The notes beneath the pieces were generated by a model, which was not told where the DNA came from, made no database searches, and was given only the letters and a program-made list of their open reading frames with translations. The translations under genes were made by a program, and so were the position numbers. A stretch of 40,852 nucleotides of DNA from Rhodospirillales bacterium (lineage in GTDB: Bacteria > Pseudomonadota > Alphaproteobacteria > UBA828). The DNA lies in assembly GCA_028818565.1 (NCBI GenBank), contig JAPPNV010000009.1, positions 1 through 40,852 of the forward strand, written 5' to 3'. Positions 8,093 to 16,975 of the stretch are shown in pieces (position 1 is the stretch's first letter; every line of letters starts with the position of its first letter).

Positions 8093-8152
8093 ACCTTGGA
8101 CCACTTTGGGCCACTTTGAGCCACCTTGGGCCGGAGTAGGCCGGAATAGGCC
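8093..8152. repeat. Six 10-bp tandem units
   Basis: The units are accttggacc, actttgggcc, actttgagcc, accttgggcc, ggagtaggcc and ggaataggcc. They run without gaps, each ending in g-(g/a)-cc or ggcc. The array starts two bases after the palindrome ends, so the two may belong to one element. Confidence 0.75.
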
Positions 8153-8336
8153 GCCAAAAACTAAACCTGAGCATATCCCAGTTTCATCCCGTCACGAGGA
8201 CGGGGCACAGGGATGAGCGGGAACAGGCAACCTGCGTCGCGCAGCTCACGCTTCGCTCGCTCACGGGAGCACGGTGCAGGCGGCGTTCGCAGTGGAACTT
8301 CGGGTTGGTGCGGCGGTTCTGCGTTTTCCGGCGCGC

Positions 8337-9074
8337 TTACGACGGCCCGCCCCGGCCGGAGAGAGGCACGACCGTGGTGGAGATTGCCTCGGCAGAGGCG
8401 TCCTCTTCGGAGACTTCGGCGTCATCGGGCGCACACCCGCCTTCTTCCTCCGACGGCGAACGAATGGGCGCCTCGCCTGCACCCTCCGCCTGCGGATCCG
8501 GGCTGTCGAGGAGTCCCGCAGCCTCCAGCTCGTCGACGCCGGGAAGGTCGTCGAGGCATTCCAGCCCGAAATGCTCCATGAACGCCGACGTGGTGACCCA
8601 GGTGACCGGGCGGCCCGGCGTGCGCCGGCGGCCCTTCGGCGCGATCCAGCCGGCATCCAGCAGAATGTCGAGCGTGCCCCGCCCCACGTGGACGCCGCGA
8701 ATCTCCTCCACTTCCGCCCGAGTGACCGGCTGGTGGTAGGCAATGATCGCAAGCGTCTCCAGAGCCGCGCGCGAGAGGCGCCGGCGGACGACCCGGTGTA
8801 CGGCCAGGTGATCGGCCAAATCCGCCGCGGTTCGGAAGGTCCAGCCGCCGGCGACCTTCACCAGCTGGACGCCGCGGTGCTCGTAATATGCCGCGAGTGT
8901 GACGAGCTCCCCGTCGACATCGGTGCCCTCGGGCACCTGCGCCGCGAGCGTCGCGGCATCGACCGGCCGGCCCGCAGCGAAGATCATCGCCTCCATGATG
9001 CGGCGCGCCCGGGCCGAACGCTCCTCATCCTCGGTGGGCTCTGCGGACAGTGACATCTCGGGCGAATCGGTCAT
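8337..9074 (-). CDS. scpB: Segregation and condensation protein B
   Basis: ScpB (245 aa) is the winged-helix partner of ScpA and SMC in the bacterial condensin that compacts and separates chromosomes. Family features include ARRIMEAMIFAAGRPV at the N-terminus, LSRAALETLAIIAYHQPVTR and EVEEIRGVHVGRGTLDILL in the winged-helix part, and TTSAFMEHFGLECLDDLPGV near the end. The last 50 residues are an acidic low-complexity tail. The ATG at 9074 overlaps the scpA stop by 4 bp (ATGA), so translation is probably coupled. In many alphaproteobacteria tatABC follows scpB; here the repeat region follows instead. Confidence 0.95.
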   Translation of the reverse strand: MTDSPEMSLSAEPTEDEERSARARRIMEAMIFAAGRPVDAATLAAQVPEGTDVDGELVTLAAYYEHRGVQLVKVAGGWTFRTAADLADHLAVHRVVRRRLSRAALETLAIIAYHQPVTRAEVEEIRGVHVGRGTLDILLDAGWIAPKGRRRTPGRPVTWVTTSAFMEHFGLECLDDLPGVDELEAAGLLDSPDPQAEGAGEAPIRSPSEEEGGCAPDDAEVSEEDASAEAISTTVVPLSGRGGPS

Positions 9075-9892
9075 GTCTCTTCCCGCCTCCGGCGGAGGTA
9101 GATCGGGCCGAACGGTTCCATCTGGCGAATTTGCAGCTGGCCCTCGCGCGCGAGCTCCAGCGATGCGGCCAGCGTGCTCGCCACGCCCGAGCGTGCGGCT
9201 GCATCGCTTTCGGGGCCGGAGCCGCGGGGCAGGAAGCGCTCCAGGATCTCCCAGTCCGGCGTACTGCCCAGCAACTGAGTCAGCCGCTCGTAGGCGTCTT
9301 CCATAGAGTGATAGGCGCTAAGCTCGATCAGCAGGCCGCGAGGCTTGCGGCGGATGCGATGGTCGGCGTAAGCCCGCAACAGCTCGACGAGCGTGCCCTC
9401 GTGCAGCGCCTGTTCGTGCACGGGCAGACCCTCGGCCGCGCCGGCGGCGAAAACGTCCCGCCCGAGTTGCGGGCGGTCCATCAGCTTCGCTGCAGCGTCG
9501 CGCATCGCAGACAGGCGACGCAGCCTGAGGGCGAGCGCGGCGGCCATCTCGGGGCCGCTCGGCTCCTCGTCTTGGGTCTCCTCGTCGGGCAGGAGCAGGC
9601 GCGACTTGAGGTAGGCGAGCCACGCCGCCATGACCAGATAGTTGGCCGCGAGCTCCAGGCGAAGCCGGCGCGTCTGGGCAACGTAGTCCAGATACTGCTC
9701 GGCCAGCGCCAGTATCGAGATGCGGGCGAGGTCGACCTTCTGGGTGCGTGCCAGCGTGAGCAGCAGGTCGAGCGGCCCCTCGAACCCGTCGAGATTGACG
9801 ATCAGCGTGGGCTCGTCGCCGGCAGCACCGGGCGCGCGCGCGGCCGAGCCCTCCGCACTCGCGTCGTCTCCGAACGGTGTCAGATCAGCCAT
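9071..9892 (-). CDS. scpA: Segregation and condensation protein A
   Basis: ScpA (273 aa) is the kleisin subunit bridging SMC heads. The N-terminal domain begins after a 30-residue leader and reads VNLDGFEGPLDLLLTLARTQ, then KVDLARISILALAEQYLDYV. The stretch YLVMAAWLAYLKSRLLLPDE is the most typical segment. The C-terminal winged helix ends in QMEPFGPIYLRRRREET. I place the start at the ATG at 9892, giving a 13-bp overlap with the upstream protease gene. A much longer open frame continues upstream but encodes antisense-like filler. Confidence 0.94.
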   Translation of the reverse strand: MADLTPFGDDASAEGSAARAPGAAGDEPTLIVNLDGFEGPLDLLLTLARTQKVDLARISILALAEQYLDYVAQTRRLRLELAANYLVMAAWLAYLKSRLLLPDEETQDEEPSGPEMAAALALRLRRLSAMRDAAAKLMDRPQLGRDVFAAGAAEGLPVHEQALHEGTLVELLRAYADHRIRRKPRGLLIELSAYHSMEDAYERLTQLLGSTPDWEILERFLPRGSGPESDAAARSGVASTLAASLELAREGQLQIRQMEPFGPIYLRRRREET

Positions 9893-10584
9893 GACACCAA
9901 CGCCTCCACGCCGAACACGTCGACGATCAACTCGAAGCATGCTGCCGTCGGCGGCAGGATGATCGCCGCCAGCGGGTTGAACGCGCTGCCGAACTCGGCC
10001 GCGGCCAGCGGCACCAAGAAGAATGCGACCAGCACTGCAATTATACCGAAGCGCTCGAGTCGCGCGAAACGCTCGGCATGGCGCGGCGGCAGCAGCCCGT
10101 GCACCACGCGGCCGCCATCGAGCGGCGGCACCGGCAGCATGTTGAAAATGGCCAGCACCAGATTGATGACGATGCCGAGGGTGAACGTCGCCTGCCACCA
10201 TTCCGCCAGCGACGCCGGAAGGGCCGTTGCCACGTGGAGCAGCAACGCCGAGACGCAGGCCAGCAGGATATTCATGCCCGGCCCCGCGAGCGCCACGAGG
10301 ACCATGCCGCCCCTGGGGTTGCGCAGCCTCGCCGGATTGACCGGCACGGGCTTCGCGAAGCCGAAGACGAAGGGCGCGCCAACGGCGATGAGCGCGCCCG
10401 GCAACAGGATCGTGCCCACCGGATGAACATGCCTGATCGGATTGAGTGTGACGCGGCCGAGCCGTTTCGCCGTGTCGTCGCCGAGCTTGAGCGCCGCCCA
10501 GCCGTGGGCGGCCTCGTGCAGCGTGATGGCGAACAGCACCGGTATGACCCAGACCGATGCAGCGAGGAGCCACGCCTCGATCAC
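9880..10584 (-). CDS. Site-2 protease family (M50) membrane metalloprotease
   Basis: The protein (234 aa) is an integral-membrane zinc protease of the short M50 group (SpoIVFB-like/YwhC-like, no PDZ). The zinc-binding motif HEAAHG is at residues 23-28, and the second site NMLPVPPLDGGR (around residue 168) supplies the third ligand. About six hydrophobic segments are visible. The start is GTG at 10584, overlapping the nagZ stop by 4 bp (GTGA). It lies between nagZ and scpA in one operon; its substrate is unknown. Confidence 0.9.
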   Translation of the reverse strand: MIEAWLLAASVWVIPVLFAITLHEAAHGWAALKLGDDTAKRLGRVTLNPIRHVHPVGTILLPGALIAVGAPFVFGFAKPVPVNPARLRNPRGGMVLVALAGPGMNILLACVSALLLHVATALPASLAEWWQATFTLGIVINLVLAIFNMLPVPPLDGGRVVHGLLPPRHAERFARLERFGIIAVLVAFFLVPLAAAEFGSAFNPLAAIILPPTAACFELIVDVFGVEALVSWLI

Positions 10585-11615
10585 GGGGGAGTCACTCGGG
10601 CCAGCAGAGCGTCCAGCTCACGTCGTCCGGCGACTTGGTCGAAGGGTTCGGGTTCGTGCCGCGACGCCAGCATGAGGTCGATTCGCTCCCGCGCGCGGTC
10701 GTCGAGCCGGGGCACAGCTGCCACGACCTCCTCCATTTCGGCGCGGTTTCCGTTGCAATGAAGGGCCAGGTCGCAACCGGCCGCGAGTGCAGCGGCTGCC
10801 CGCGCGCCGACCGGCCCGGTCAACGCCCCCATGGAGAGGTCGTCGCTAAAGAGCAGGCCGTCGAAACCGATCGCACCCCTTACGACCTCCTCGATCACGG
10901 TCTTGGAAAGTGTGCCGGGCCGCCCGGAGTCGAGCGCCTCGTAGCATACATGGGCCGTCAGCCCCGCCGGTGTGTCGCGAAGCGCGCGAAAAGGCACGAA
11001 GTCAAAGGCGCTCAACACGTCGAGAGGCGCGCTCACGCGGGGCAGTACCGCGTGGCTGTCGGCGGTCGCGCGTCCGTGCCCCGGCAAATGCTTGATCGCA
11101 GGCACGATGCCGCCCGCGCGAAGGCCGTCTGCGATCGCCCCGCCCAGATGCGCTACCAAGTTCGGATCGGCGCCGAGCGAGCGATTGTCAATGGCATTCC
11201 CTGCGTGGCCCAGGTGGAGGTCCAGCACCGGTGCGCAGTTGACCGTGATCCCGAGCGGATACAGGTCGGCCGCCACCAGGCGGGCATTGAGCCAAGCCGC
11301 ACGCGCGCCGTCGGTCTCGTCGATCTTGGCCAAGGTGCCGAACAGGGCCGGCGCCAACGGTACGCGCCAGTGCGGGGCGCCGAGGCGGGCCACACGCCCG
11401 CCTTCCTGATCGATCAATACCGGCGCGTCGGGTCGAGCGATGGCCTCACGAAGCGCCGCGACCAGCGTCCGAACCTGCTCCGGGCGCTCACAATTGCGCT
11501 TGAATAGGATGAAACCTGCCGGATCCGCATCGGCCATGAAGCGGCACTCGTCGGCGTCGAGGACCGGGCCCGCGCAGCCGAGAATTGCCGCCCGCGGCTG
11601 GGCGCGCAGCGTCAC
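10581..11615 (-). CDS. nagZ: Beta-N-acetylhexosaminidase
   Basis: NagZ (344 aa, glycoside hydrolase family 3) removes N-acetylglucosamine from muropeptides during cytosolic cell-wall recycling. Diagnostic motifs are KHLPGHGRATADSH (around residues 165-180), carrying the flexible-loop His, and LLFSDDLSMGAL with the nucleophile Asp around residue 255. The N-terminal GCAGPVLDADECRFMADADP also fits. The start is GTG at 11615, 7 bases after the SPOR gene stop. It has no signal peptide, as expected for NagZ. Confidence 0.95.
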   Translation of the reverse strand: MTLRAQPRAAILGCAGPVLDADECRFMADADPAGFILFKRNCERPEQVRTLVAALREAIARPDAPVLIDQEGGRVARLGAPHWRVPLAPALFGTLAKIDETDGARAAWLNARLVAADLYPLGITVNCAPVLDLHLGHAGNAIDNRSLGADPNLVAHLGGAIADGLRAGGIVPAIKHLPGHGRATADSHAVLPRVSAPLDVLSAFDFVPFRALRDTPAGLTAHVCYEALDSGRPGTLSKTVIEEVVRGAIGFDGLLFSDDLSMGALTGPVGARAAAALAAGCDLALHCNGNRAEMEEVVAAVPRLDDRARERIDLMLASRHEPEPFDQVAGRRELDALLARVTPP

Positions 11616-11622
11616 GCCGCCC

Positions 11623-12885
11623 TCAATCCCGCGCCACGAAACACTCGCGACCGCGTGCCTTCAACCGCTCGCAGACCTTCTGCGCCGCCGCCACGTCGGT
11701 CAGCGGACCGGCGCGCAGCCGGTAGAAGATGCCGTTGTCGCCGCGATCCACCGGCATGATCAGCGGGCTCAGGCCGGTGAGCGCATCGTCGTGGCGGCGG
11801 CGGAGCGTCTCCCAGAGCGTCTCCAATCGGCCTCTGGCGTTCGCGGTGCCGAGCTGAACGTAACGCCAGGCGCGGGGTTGATCCGTTGCCGGTGAAGCGG
11901 GCGCTTCGCGAGGCGGCTCGGCCCGCGCCAGTCGGCGCGGCTTGTACGGAGGCAGCGGCACCGGGTCTGCCTCTTCAGCTTGCGGGGTTCCGTCTAGCGC
12001 CCCGGTGTCTCGCTGCAGCACTTCTTCGACCAGAGCCAGCGTGTCAGCCTCCAGTTCCGGCAATTCCTCGACCGCAGACGGTGGCTCGGTTTCCCGCGTG
12101 GGACCCTCGACCATGGCCGGCTCATCGAGCTCAGCCAGTCGCGCTTCCTCGGCCAGTATTGCCGCAAGCGTTCCCGGCTTGGGCGGGGGCGGCAGCAGAA
12201 CCGTCTCGCTGTCCGAAATCTGGAGTTCGAGCGGGGGCGCTTCCTCGACCGCTACGAATTCCGGGGGCCCGTCTGGCTCGGGCGGAGGTGCTTCCTCGAG
12301 CGAGATGGGCTCCGGCGCCTCAGGCTCCGGGGGTGTCCCCTCTAGTGCAGGCGCAGGCGCCGGTTCTTCAACGCCGCCTGCATCGGGTTCCAGCACTGCC
12401 ACTGCGGTATCTGCGCCGGAACCCGCCACCGCGAGCGCTGCGGCGCTATCGGGTTCCGGCTTCGGCGGAGCCAGCGGTTCCTCCGGCGGCGGCAGGACTC
12501 GCTCCGGCGCTTCCTCGGGCTCGTCAGTCGTCAGTGTCTCGTAGATCAGCGTGCCCTGGTTCGGGATTTTCAACCCGCCGGGATCGTCGGGACGCACCTT
12601 CCAGGGCTCCGCTGAGGCGGTGATGAGCGGCACCGAAGCCTCGTCGGCAGGCGGCCCGCCGTCCCCCATGCGCTCGGTCACGGCCCAGGCGCCGCCCGCG
12701 AGCGCGGCAGCGCCCAGAAGTATCCACACCGGAAGCAGCCGTGGGCGCCGAGACTCCGCCCGCCCCTCGTCGGCTTGCTCGACTGGCTCCTGAGGTGCCG
12801 TTGGCGTCTCCGCTTCCGGCGACTCGGGCGCGGGCGGAGTCTCGGACGCCGACGGGGTCTCCGAGCCGTCTTCGCCGCCGCTCAT
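11623..12885 (-). CDS. SPOR-domain membrane protein
   Basis: The protein (420 aa) has a cytosolic N-terminus rich in P and E (about 50 residues). A single membrane helix follows ([19 protein letters not shown], around 52-70). Next comes a very long low-complexity linker dominated by Pro, Glu and Ala (about 75-330). The C-terminal 85 residues form a SPOR domain ([20 protein letters not shown] to the ending GRECFVARD). SPOR domains bind denuded glycan at the septum. The position between argS and nagZ is common in alphaproteobacteria. It overlaps argS by 4 bp (ATGA), and GGAG lies in the end of argS. Confidence 0.88.
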   Translation of the reverse strand: MSGGEDGSETPSASETPPAPESPEAETPTAPQEPVEQADEGRAESRRPRLLPVWILLGAAALAGGAWAVTERMGDGGPPADEASVPLITASAEPWKVRPDDPGGLKIPNQGTLIYETLTTDEPEEAPERVLPPPEEPLAPPKPEPDSAAALAVAGSGADTAVAVLEPDAGGVEEPAPAPALEGTPPEPEAPEPISLEEAPPPEPDGPPEFVAVEEAPPLELQISDSETVLLPPPPKPGTLAAILAEEARLAELDEPAMVEGPTRETEPPSAVEELPELEADTLALVEEVLQRDTGALDGTPQAEEADPVPLPPYKPRRLARAEPPREAPASPATDQPRAWRYVQLGTANARGRLETLWETLRRRHDDALTGLSPLIMPVDRGDNGIFYRLRAGPLTDVAAAQKVCERLKARGRECFVARD

Positions 12886-14636
12886 CGCATCTCCTGCACC
12901 GGCTCGACTCCGAACAGCGCCAGCCCCTCCGCAATAACGATCCTGACGCCGCTGATCAACGCAAGGCGTGCGCGCGTCTCCGCCGGTCGCTCCGCATCGA
13001 CGAAGCGCAGCCGCGCGTCGTCCTTCCCCCTGGTCCAGAGCAGATGGAAGGCGCCCGCAAGCTCCTGCAGATGATAGGCTATCCGGTGCGGCTCATGGGC
13101 CAACGCAGCGCCCGCCAGCACCCGAGGCCACTGGCAGAGTCGCCGGATCAGGTCGAGCTCGGCCGGGTCGTCCAGGCATGTGAGATCGGCGCCGGCGAGA
13201 GCGGCAGGCGTGAGCTCGGTCTCGGGCACGAGCTCTGCCCCGCGGCGCAGTGCCGAACACGCCCTAGCGTGGGCATACTGCACGTAGAAAACCGGGTTGT
13301 CGCGCGACTGCTCCAAGACCCTTCGAAGGTCGAATTCGAGCGGGGCGTCGTTGCGGCGCGTCAGCATGATGAAGCGGACCACGTCGCGCCCGACCTCGCC
13401 GACGACATCGCGCAGCGTCACGAAGCGCCCGGCGCGCTTCGACATGGCCACCGGCTCGCCGTCGTCGAGAAGCTTGACCATCTGGCATATTTTGACGTCG
13501 AGGGTCGCAGAATCGTTGGAAATTGCCGCGACGGCGGCCTTCATTCGCTTGACGTAGCCGCCGTGGTCGGCCCCCCACACGTCAATCAGGTCGGCGAAAC
13601 CGCGCTCGATCTTGTCGCGGTGATAGGCGATGTCGGTGGCGAAGTAGGTCCAGGTGCCGTCCGACTTCCGCAACGGCCGGTCCGTGTCATCGCCGAATCG
13701 TGTGGCGCGGAAAAGGTCTTGCTCGCGCGGCTCCCAGTCGTCATCGCGCTGACCCTTGGGCGGCTCCAACACCCCTCGATAGATCAGTTCGCTAGATTCC
13801 AGAGAGGCATACGCGTCATCGACCCGGCCTTCGGCGACCAGCGCACGCTCCGAGCTGAACACGTCGTGCCGTACGCCGAGCGCATCCAAATCGTCTCGTA
13901 TGAGGCCCATCATGGCGTCGATGGCAAAGTTGCGGACCTCCGGCAGCCAGACCGATTCGGGCTCCTCCAGCCAGCGCCGGCCGTCGCGGGCGGCGAGCGC
14001 CTCGCCCACGGGCACCAGATAGTCCCCCGGATAAAGCCCCTCGGGAATGGCGCCGATGGTCTCGCCGCACGCCTCGCGGTAGCGGGCGTGGACCGAGCGG
14101 GCGAGCGTATCGACCTGTGCGCCTGCGTCGTTCACGTAGTATTCCCGCGTCACGGCGAAGCCCATATGCGAGAGCAGATTGGCGAGCGCGTCGCCCACCA
14201 CCGCCCCCCGCGCATGGCCGACATGAAGCGGCCCGGTGGGGTTGGTGGAAACGTACTCCACGTTGATGCGCTGCCCTTGACCCAGGTCATCGGCGCCGTA
14301 TCCCGGCCCCGTGGCGAGCAGCTCGGCCAACCGCGCCCACCAGAAATCGTCGGTGAGCCTCAGGTTGACGAAGCCGGGACCAGCCACGTCGACCGAGCGA
14401 ATCTCCGTGCGCTCTTGCAACCGCTCCGCGAGATGCTCGGCGATCTCGCGCGGCTTGCGGCGCGCCTGCTTGGCCAGCACCAGCGCCGCGTTGCAGGCCG
14501 CATCGCCGTGTTCCGCCTCGCGCGGCGGCTCCACCTGGACTGCCGAGAGATCGAGCCCGGCGGGCAACGCACCGGCGCCGCACAGTTCCTCAATTTCTCT
14601 ATGAATTACTTCTGACAAGTGACTGAAAACATTCAT
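12882..14636 (-). CDS. argS: Arginyl-tRNA synthetase
   Basis: ArgS (584 aa) is a class I synthetase that charges tRNA-Arg. The HIGH motif appears as PLHVGHARG after [11 protein letters not shown], and the KMSKS-type loop as [14 protein letters not shown]. The N-terminal tRNA-contacting domain ([18 protein letters not shown]) and the DALR anticodon domain at the end ([18 protein letters not shown]) are present. The start at 14636 overlaps the dgt stop by 4 bp. The frame is also open upstream of this ATG, but that part is antisense to dgt coding and is not used. Confidence 0.97.
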   Translation of the reverse strand: MNVFSHLSEVIHREIEELCGAGALPAGLDLSAVQVEPPREAEHGDAACNAALVLAKQARRKPREIAEHLAERLQERTEIRSVDVAGPGFVNLRLTDDFWWARLAELLATGPGYGADDLGQGQRINVEYVSTNPTGPLHVGHARGAVVGDALANLLSHMGFAVTREYYVNDAGAQVDTLARSVHARYREACGETIGAIPEGLYPGDYLVPVGEALAARDGRRWLEEPESVWLPEVRNFAIDAMMGLIRDDLDALGVRHDVFSSERALVAEGRVDDAYASLESSELIYRGVLEPPKGQRDDDWEPREQDLFRATRFGDDTDRPLRKSDGTWTYFATDIAYHRDKIERGFADLIDVWGADHGGYVKRMKAAVAAISNDSATLDVKICQMVKLLDDGEPVAMSKRAGRFVTLRDVVGEVGRDVVRFIMLTRRNDAPLEFDLRRVLEQSRDNPVFYVQYAHARACSALRRGAELVPETELTPAALAGADLTCLDDPAELDLIRRLCQWPRVLAGAALAHEPHRIAYHLQELAGAFHLLWTRGKDDARLRFVDAERPAETRARLALISGVRIVIAEGLALFGVEPVQEMR

Positions 14637-15823
14637 CTCCACAGCACCGTATCGAAGAGATTGCGATGTTCCTGAATGGCGAATCGATCCGTCATTCCGG
14701 CGACGTAGTCGGCAACCACCCGCGCCGTGCTCAGCGTTCGCGGCCCGTCGCATCGGGCCCGCCACTCCTCAGGCAGGCATTGCGGCTCGTCGATGAAGAG
14801 CTCGAAAAGCTCGCCCACCGTCCTGCGTGCCTTGCTGGCCATGCGGTTGACCTTGTGATGCCGATACATGCGCTCGTGCAGGAACGCCTTCAACCCCTCT
14901 CCGTGGGCCTGCATGGTGGCCGAGAAGGCGACCAGCGGGGCGCCGTGGCTGCGCACGGCCTCGACATTGGCCGGCCCGACCTCCTCCAGGCGTTGCCGGC
15001 TGGCATCGATCACGTCTTCGACCATGGCGCCGATCATGCGCCGAACCGTCTCGTGAATGCGGCGGCTCTCATCGCCGCCCGGGTGATCGGCAGCCACCTC
15101 ATCCAGAATTTCGCCGACCAGGGGAACGCCCCTCAGATCGCCGACGGTGAAGAGGCCCGCGCGCAGCCCGTCGTCCACGTCGTGATTGTTGTAGGCGATA
15201 TCGTCCGCCAGCGCCGCGATCTGAGCCTCCAGACCGGCGTGGGTGTGAAGCTCGAGATCGTGCCGGGCCGAATAGGCCTCGATAGCGCCGGGGGTCGCAT
15301 CCGCCGGACGCGGGCCGTTGTGCTTCGCCACCCCTTCCAGTGCTTCCCAGGTGAGGTTCAGGCCGTCGAAGTCGTTGTAGCGGTGCTCCAGCGCGGTCAG
15401 GATGCGGATCGTCTGCGCGTTGTGGTCGAAACCGCCGTAGGGTTCCATCGACTGATCGAGCGCGCTCTCGCCGGCATGGCCGAAGGGCGGGTGCCCGAGG
15501 TCGTGCGCCAGCGCCAGGGCCTCGGCGAGGTCCTCGTCCACTCCGAGAACACGGCTGATCGAGCGCGCGATCTGCGCCACTTCCAGGCTGTGGGTGAGGC
15601 GCGTCCGGTAGTGATCCCCCTCGTGATAGACGAAGACCTGGGTCTTGTGCTGAAGCCGACGGAACGCCGCACAGTGGATGATGCGGTCACGGTCACGCTG
15701 GAAAGTCGTCCGCGTGAGGCTTTCCGGCTCTGGGTAGAGACGCCCGCGGCTTCTCTGGGGAAACGAGGCGTAGGGCTCGGCAACGCGAGGCATGGCCGGT
15801 GCAGGAACGATGCCGGTGCTCAC
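14633..15823 (-). CDS. dgt: dGTP triphosphohydrolase-like HD-domain protein
   Basis: The protein belongs to the HD-superfamily deoxyguanosinetriphosphate triphosphohydrolases, which split dNTPs into nucleoside and triphosphate. The motifs [17 protein letters not shown] and [16 protein letters not shown] supply the HD metal ligands. [17 protein letters not shown]-like residues later in the chain give further conserved acids. I use the GTG at 15823 (396 aa), two bases after the upstream gene stop; the ATG at 15793 is an alternative giving 386 aa. It is usually found next to argS in alphaproteobacteria, as here. Confidence 0.93.
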   Translation of the reverse strand: MSTGIVPAPAMPRVAEPYASFPQRSRGRLYPEPESLTRTTFQRDRDRIIHCAAFRRLQHKTQVFVYHEGDHYRTRLTHSLEVAQIARSISRVLGVDEDLAEALALAHDLGHPPFGHAGESALDQSMEPYGGFDHNAQTIRILTALEHRYNDFDGLNLTWEALEGVAKHNGPRPADATPGAIEAYSARHDLELHTHAGLEAQIAALADDIAYNNHDVDDGLRAGLFTVGDLRGVPLVGEILDEVAADHPGGDESRRIHETVRRMIGAMVEDVIDASRQRLEEVGPANVEAVRSHGAPLVAFSATMQAHGEGLKAFLHERMYRHHKVNRMASKARRTVGELFELFIDEPQCLPEEWRARCDGPRTLSTARVVADYVAGMTDRFAIQEHRNLFDTVLWR

Positions 15824-15825
15824 GC

Positions 15826-16338
15826 TCACATCTCGCCCGCAGGACCGCGGATCGCGTGGAGCCGCTTCGCCGGCAGCAGGAGCGGCGGCGGCACGGCGTA
15901 GAAGTTGTTGGCCCCTGTTGTTTCCTCCTCCGGCGCGTCCACGTCGCTGCCCTCTTCCACCTTGCGGATTACCACATCGTGGCCGGAGCGCCGCGTCTCG
16001 CGCATGACCGACTGAAGCCGCTGGGCTGCCGCCCGGTCCCACGGCAGTGCATAGAAGCGGGGCGTCCCTTCGATGGAAAGCCAGAGATAGATTGCCTCGT
16101 CCTCGCGCAGTGCGGCCGAAAGGACATGCGCTCCGGACACGTTCATCATGTCCAGGGAAAGCGGCTTTGGCCGTGAGAGCAGCATGGAATAGCTGAAATA
16201 GCCGATCACGACGAGGGCGGCGAGGAGGCCGACGGCGACGGCCTTCCACTGTGCTCTGCGCCTGGACCAGACAGCGATGCTGGCGAGCGCGGCCCCCACC
16301 AGCGCCAGTGCGACGTACAGATAGGCGAAACTATCCAC
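15826..16338 (-). CDS. Hypothetical two-helix membrane protein in ExbB/ExbD-like operon
   Basis: I do not recognise the family. From the GTG at 16338 the product is about 170 aa. It has two hydrophobic segments (AYLYVALALVGAALASIAVW around 5-24; VAVGLLAALVVIGYFSYSML around 35-54) and a soluble domain of about 110 residues that contains ALREDEAIYLWLSIEGTPRF and FYALPWDRAAAQRLQ. It overlaps the ExbD-like gene by 8 bp and ends 2 bases before the dgt start, so it belongs to the same transcript. The soluble part is probably periplasmic or cytosolic depending on helix orientation, which I cannot decide. A job with the ExbB/ExbD-like pair is inferred from position only. Confidence 0.7.
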   Translation of the reverse strand: MDSFAYLYVALALVGAALASIAVWSRRRAQWKAVAVGLLAALVVIGYFSYSMLLSRPKPLSLDMMNVSGAHVLSAALREDEAIYLWLSIEGTPRFYALPWDRAAAQRLQSVMRETRRSGHDVVIRKVEEGSDVDAPEEETTGANNFYAVPPPLLLPAKRLHAIRGPAGEM

Positions 16339-16975
16339 CCGGCCGCTCGTCGAGCAGACGGTTGTGGGCCCGGGCGTACTCCATGATGAGGGAGTGTTTG
16401 ACGTCGTTGACACTGCCGTGCACGAGAGCGCCCTTGCCGGTCAGCGCAAAGCGGAACACGGTCAGCTCGTGGCGGAGGAAGCGCAGCTCGACCTCCTTCT
16501 TCAAGATCGGCGTCGGCCTGTCCTCCCCCTCGCGCTTGACGCTAACAATCACCTGGACTGCGACCGGCGTCGGCTGAGTCGGATCCTCAAGCCGGTAGGC
16601 CTGGACGTTGACGATCCATTCGCCCGCCACGATGCCACGACTGTAGACAATCTCGTAATTGATGTCGGTAAGATCCTGAAATAAGCCTAGATCGTCGCGC
16701 AGCAAATTGACGACCTCGTTGCCCTTGTTGGGGAAGCCGACTGGTACCCTATCCGGCGCCTTGACCCAAAGATCGATGTCGGCGTCGCGATCCGGCGCCC
16801 ACAGGAGCTCGATGATCACGTTGCCGGGATCGCTGATCCCCTCGGTCTCGCTCTCGACCTCCGCGCCCGAATTGAGGAACGGCAACAGCATGAGCACCAT
16901 CGCGACGAAAGCAGCCAGCGCGAGCAGCGTGACGTCGCGAAAGATCGTGCCGCTGTCGTCGTCAAATTCGTCCAT
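16331..16975 (-). CDS. ExbD/TolR-like protein with extra periplasmic beta domain
   Basis: The N-terminus (MDEFDDDSGTIFRDVTLLAL followed by a helix to about residue 33) matches the single-helix anchor of ExbD/TolR stator proteins. The periplasmic part is unlike a plain ExbD. It contains WAPDRDADIDLWVKAPD and an end strand GEWIVNVQAYR, reminiscent of DUF2135/YfaP-type domains that also carry a D-x-D-L-x-V-x-x-P pattern. I start at the ATG at 16975 (214 aa); a TTG at 16984 is the alternative. It overlaps the ExbB-like gene by 14 bp. Proton-driven energy transfer to the cell envelope is inferred; no TonB or TolA is nearby. Confidence 0.7.
   Translation of the reverse strand: MDEFDDDSGTIFRDVTLLALAAFVAMVLMLLPFLNSGAEVESETEGISDPGNVIIELLWAPDRDADIDLWVKAPDRVPVGFPNKGNEVVNLLRDDLGLFQDLTDINYEIVYSRGIVAGEWIVNVQAYRLEDPTQPTPVAVQVIVSVKREGEDRPTPILKKEVELRFLRHELTVFRFALTGKGALVHGSVNDVKHSLIMEYARAHNRLLDERPGG

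Larger units (their letters stand above)
7351..8336. other. 986-bp stretch with no convincing gene; repeats and possible promoter
   Basis: Bases 7600-7685 are markedly AT-rich and probably hold the promoter of the Rieske operon. A weak minus-strand candidate is TTGCAG followed at about 18 bases by GATATA. Then come a GC-rich unassigned stretch, a 225-bp palindrome and a 10-bp tandem array. The overlapping short frames here on both strands look like each other because of the palindrome, not because they are genes. A small GC hairpin at 8188-8204 lacks a T-run. Confidence 0.6.

Noticed and set aside
8093-8152. CRISPR array
   Set aside because: The units are 10 bp, contiguous and without spacers.
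8188-8204. Hairpin cccgtc-acgag-gacggg as an scpB terminator
   Set aside because: The stem is only 6 bp and no T-run follows on the minus strand.
7787-8216. Short frames on both strands with similar peptides (GDSGVVAL...)
   Set aside because: The similarity is produced by the palindrome centred at 7979, and neither frame has a ribosome site or family.
9893-10573. N-terminal extension of scpA to 500 residues
   Set aside because: The added part overlaps the M50 protease gene out of frame and is Arg/Gly-rich filler.
12741-14615. 624-codon plus-strand open frame opposite argS and the SPOR gene
   Set aside because: It is antisense to two well-supported genes, has no recognisable family and reflects high GC at third positions.
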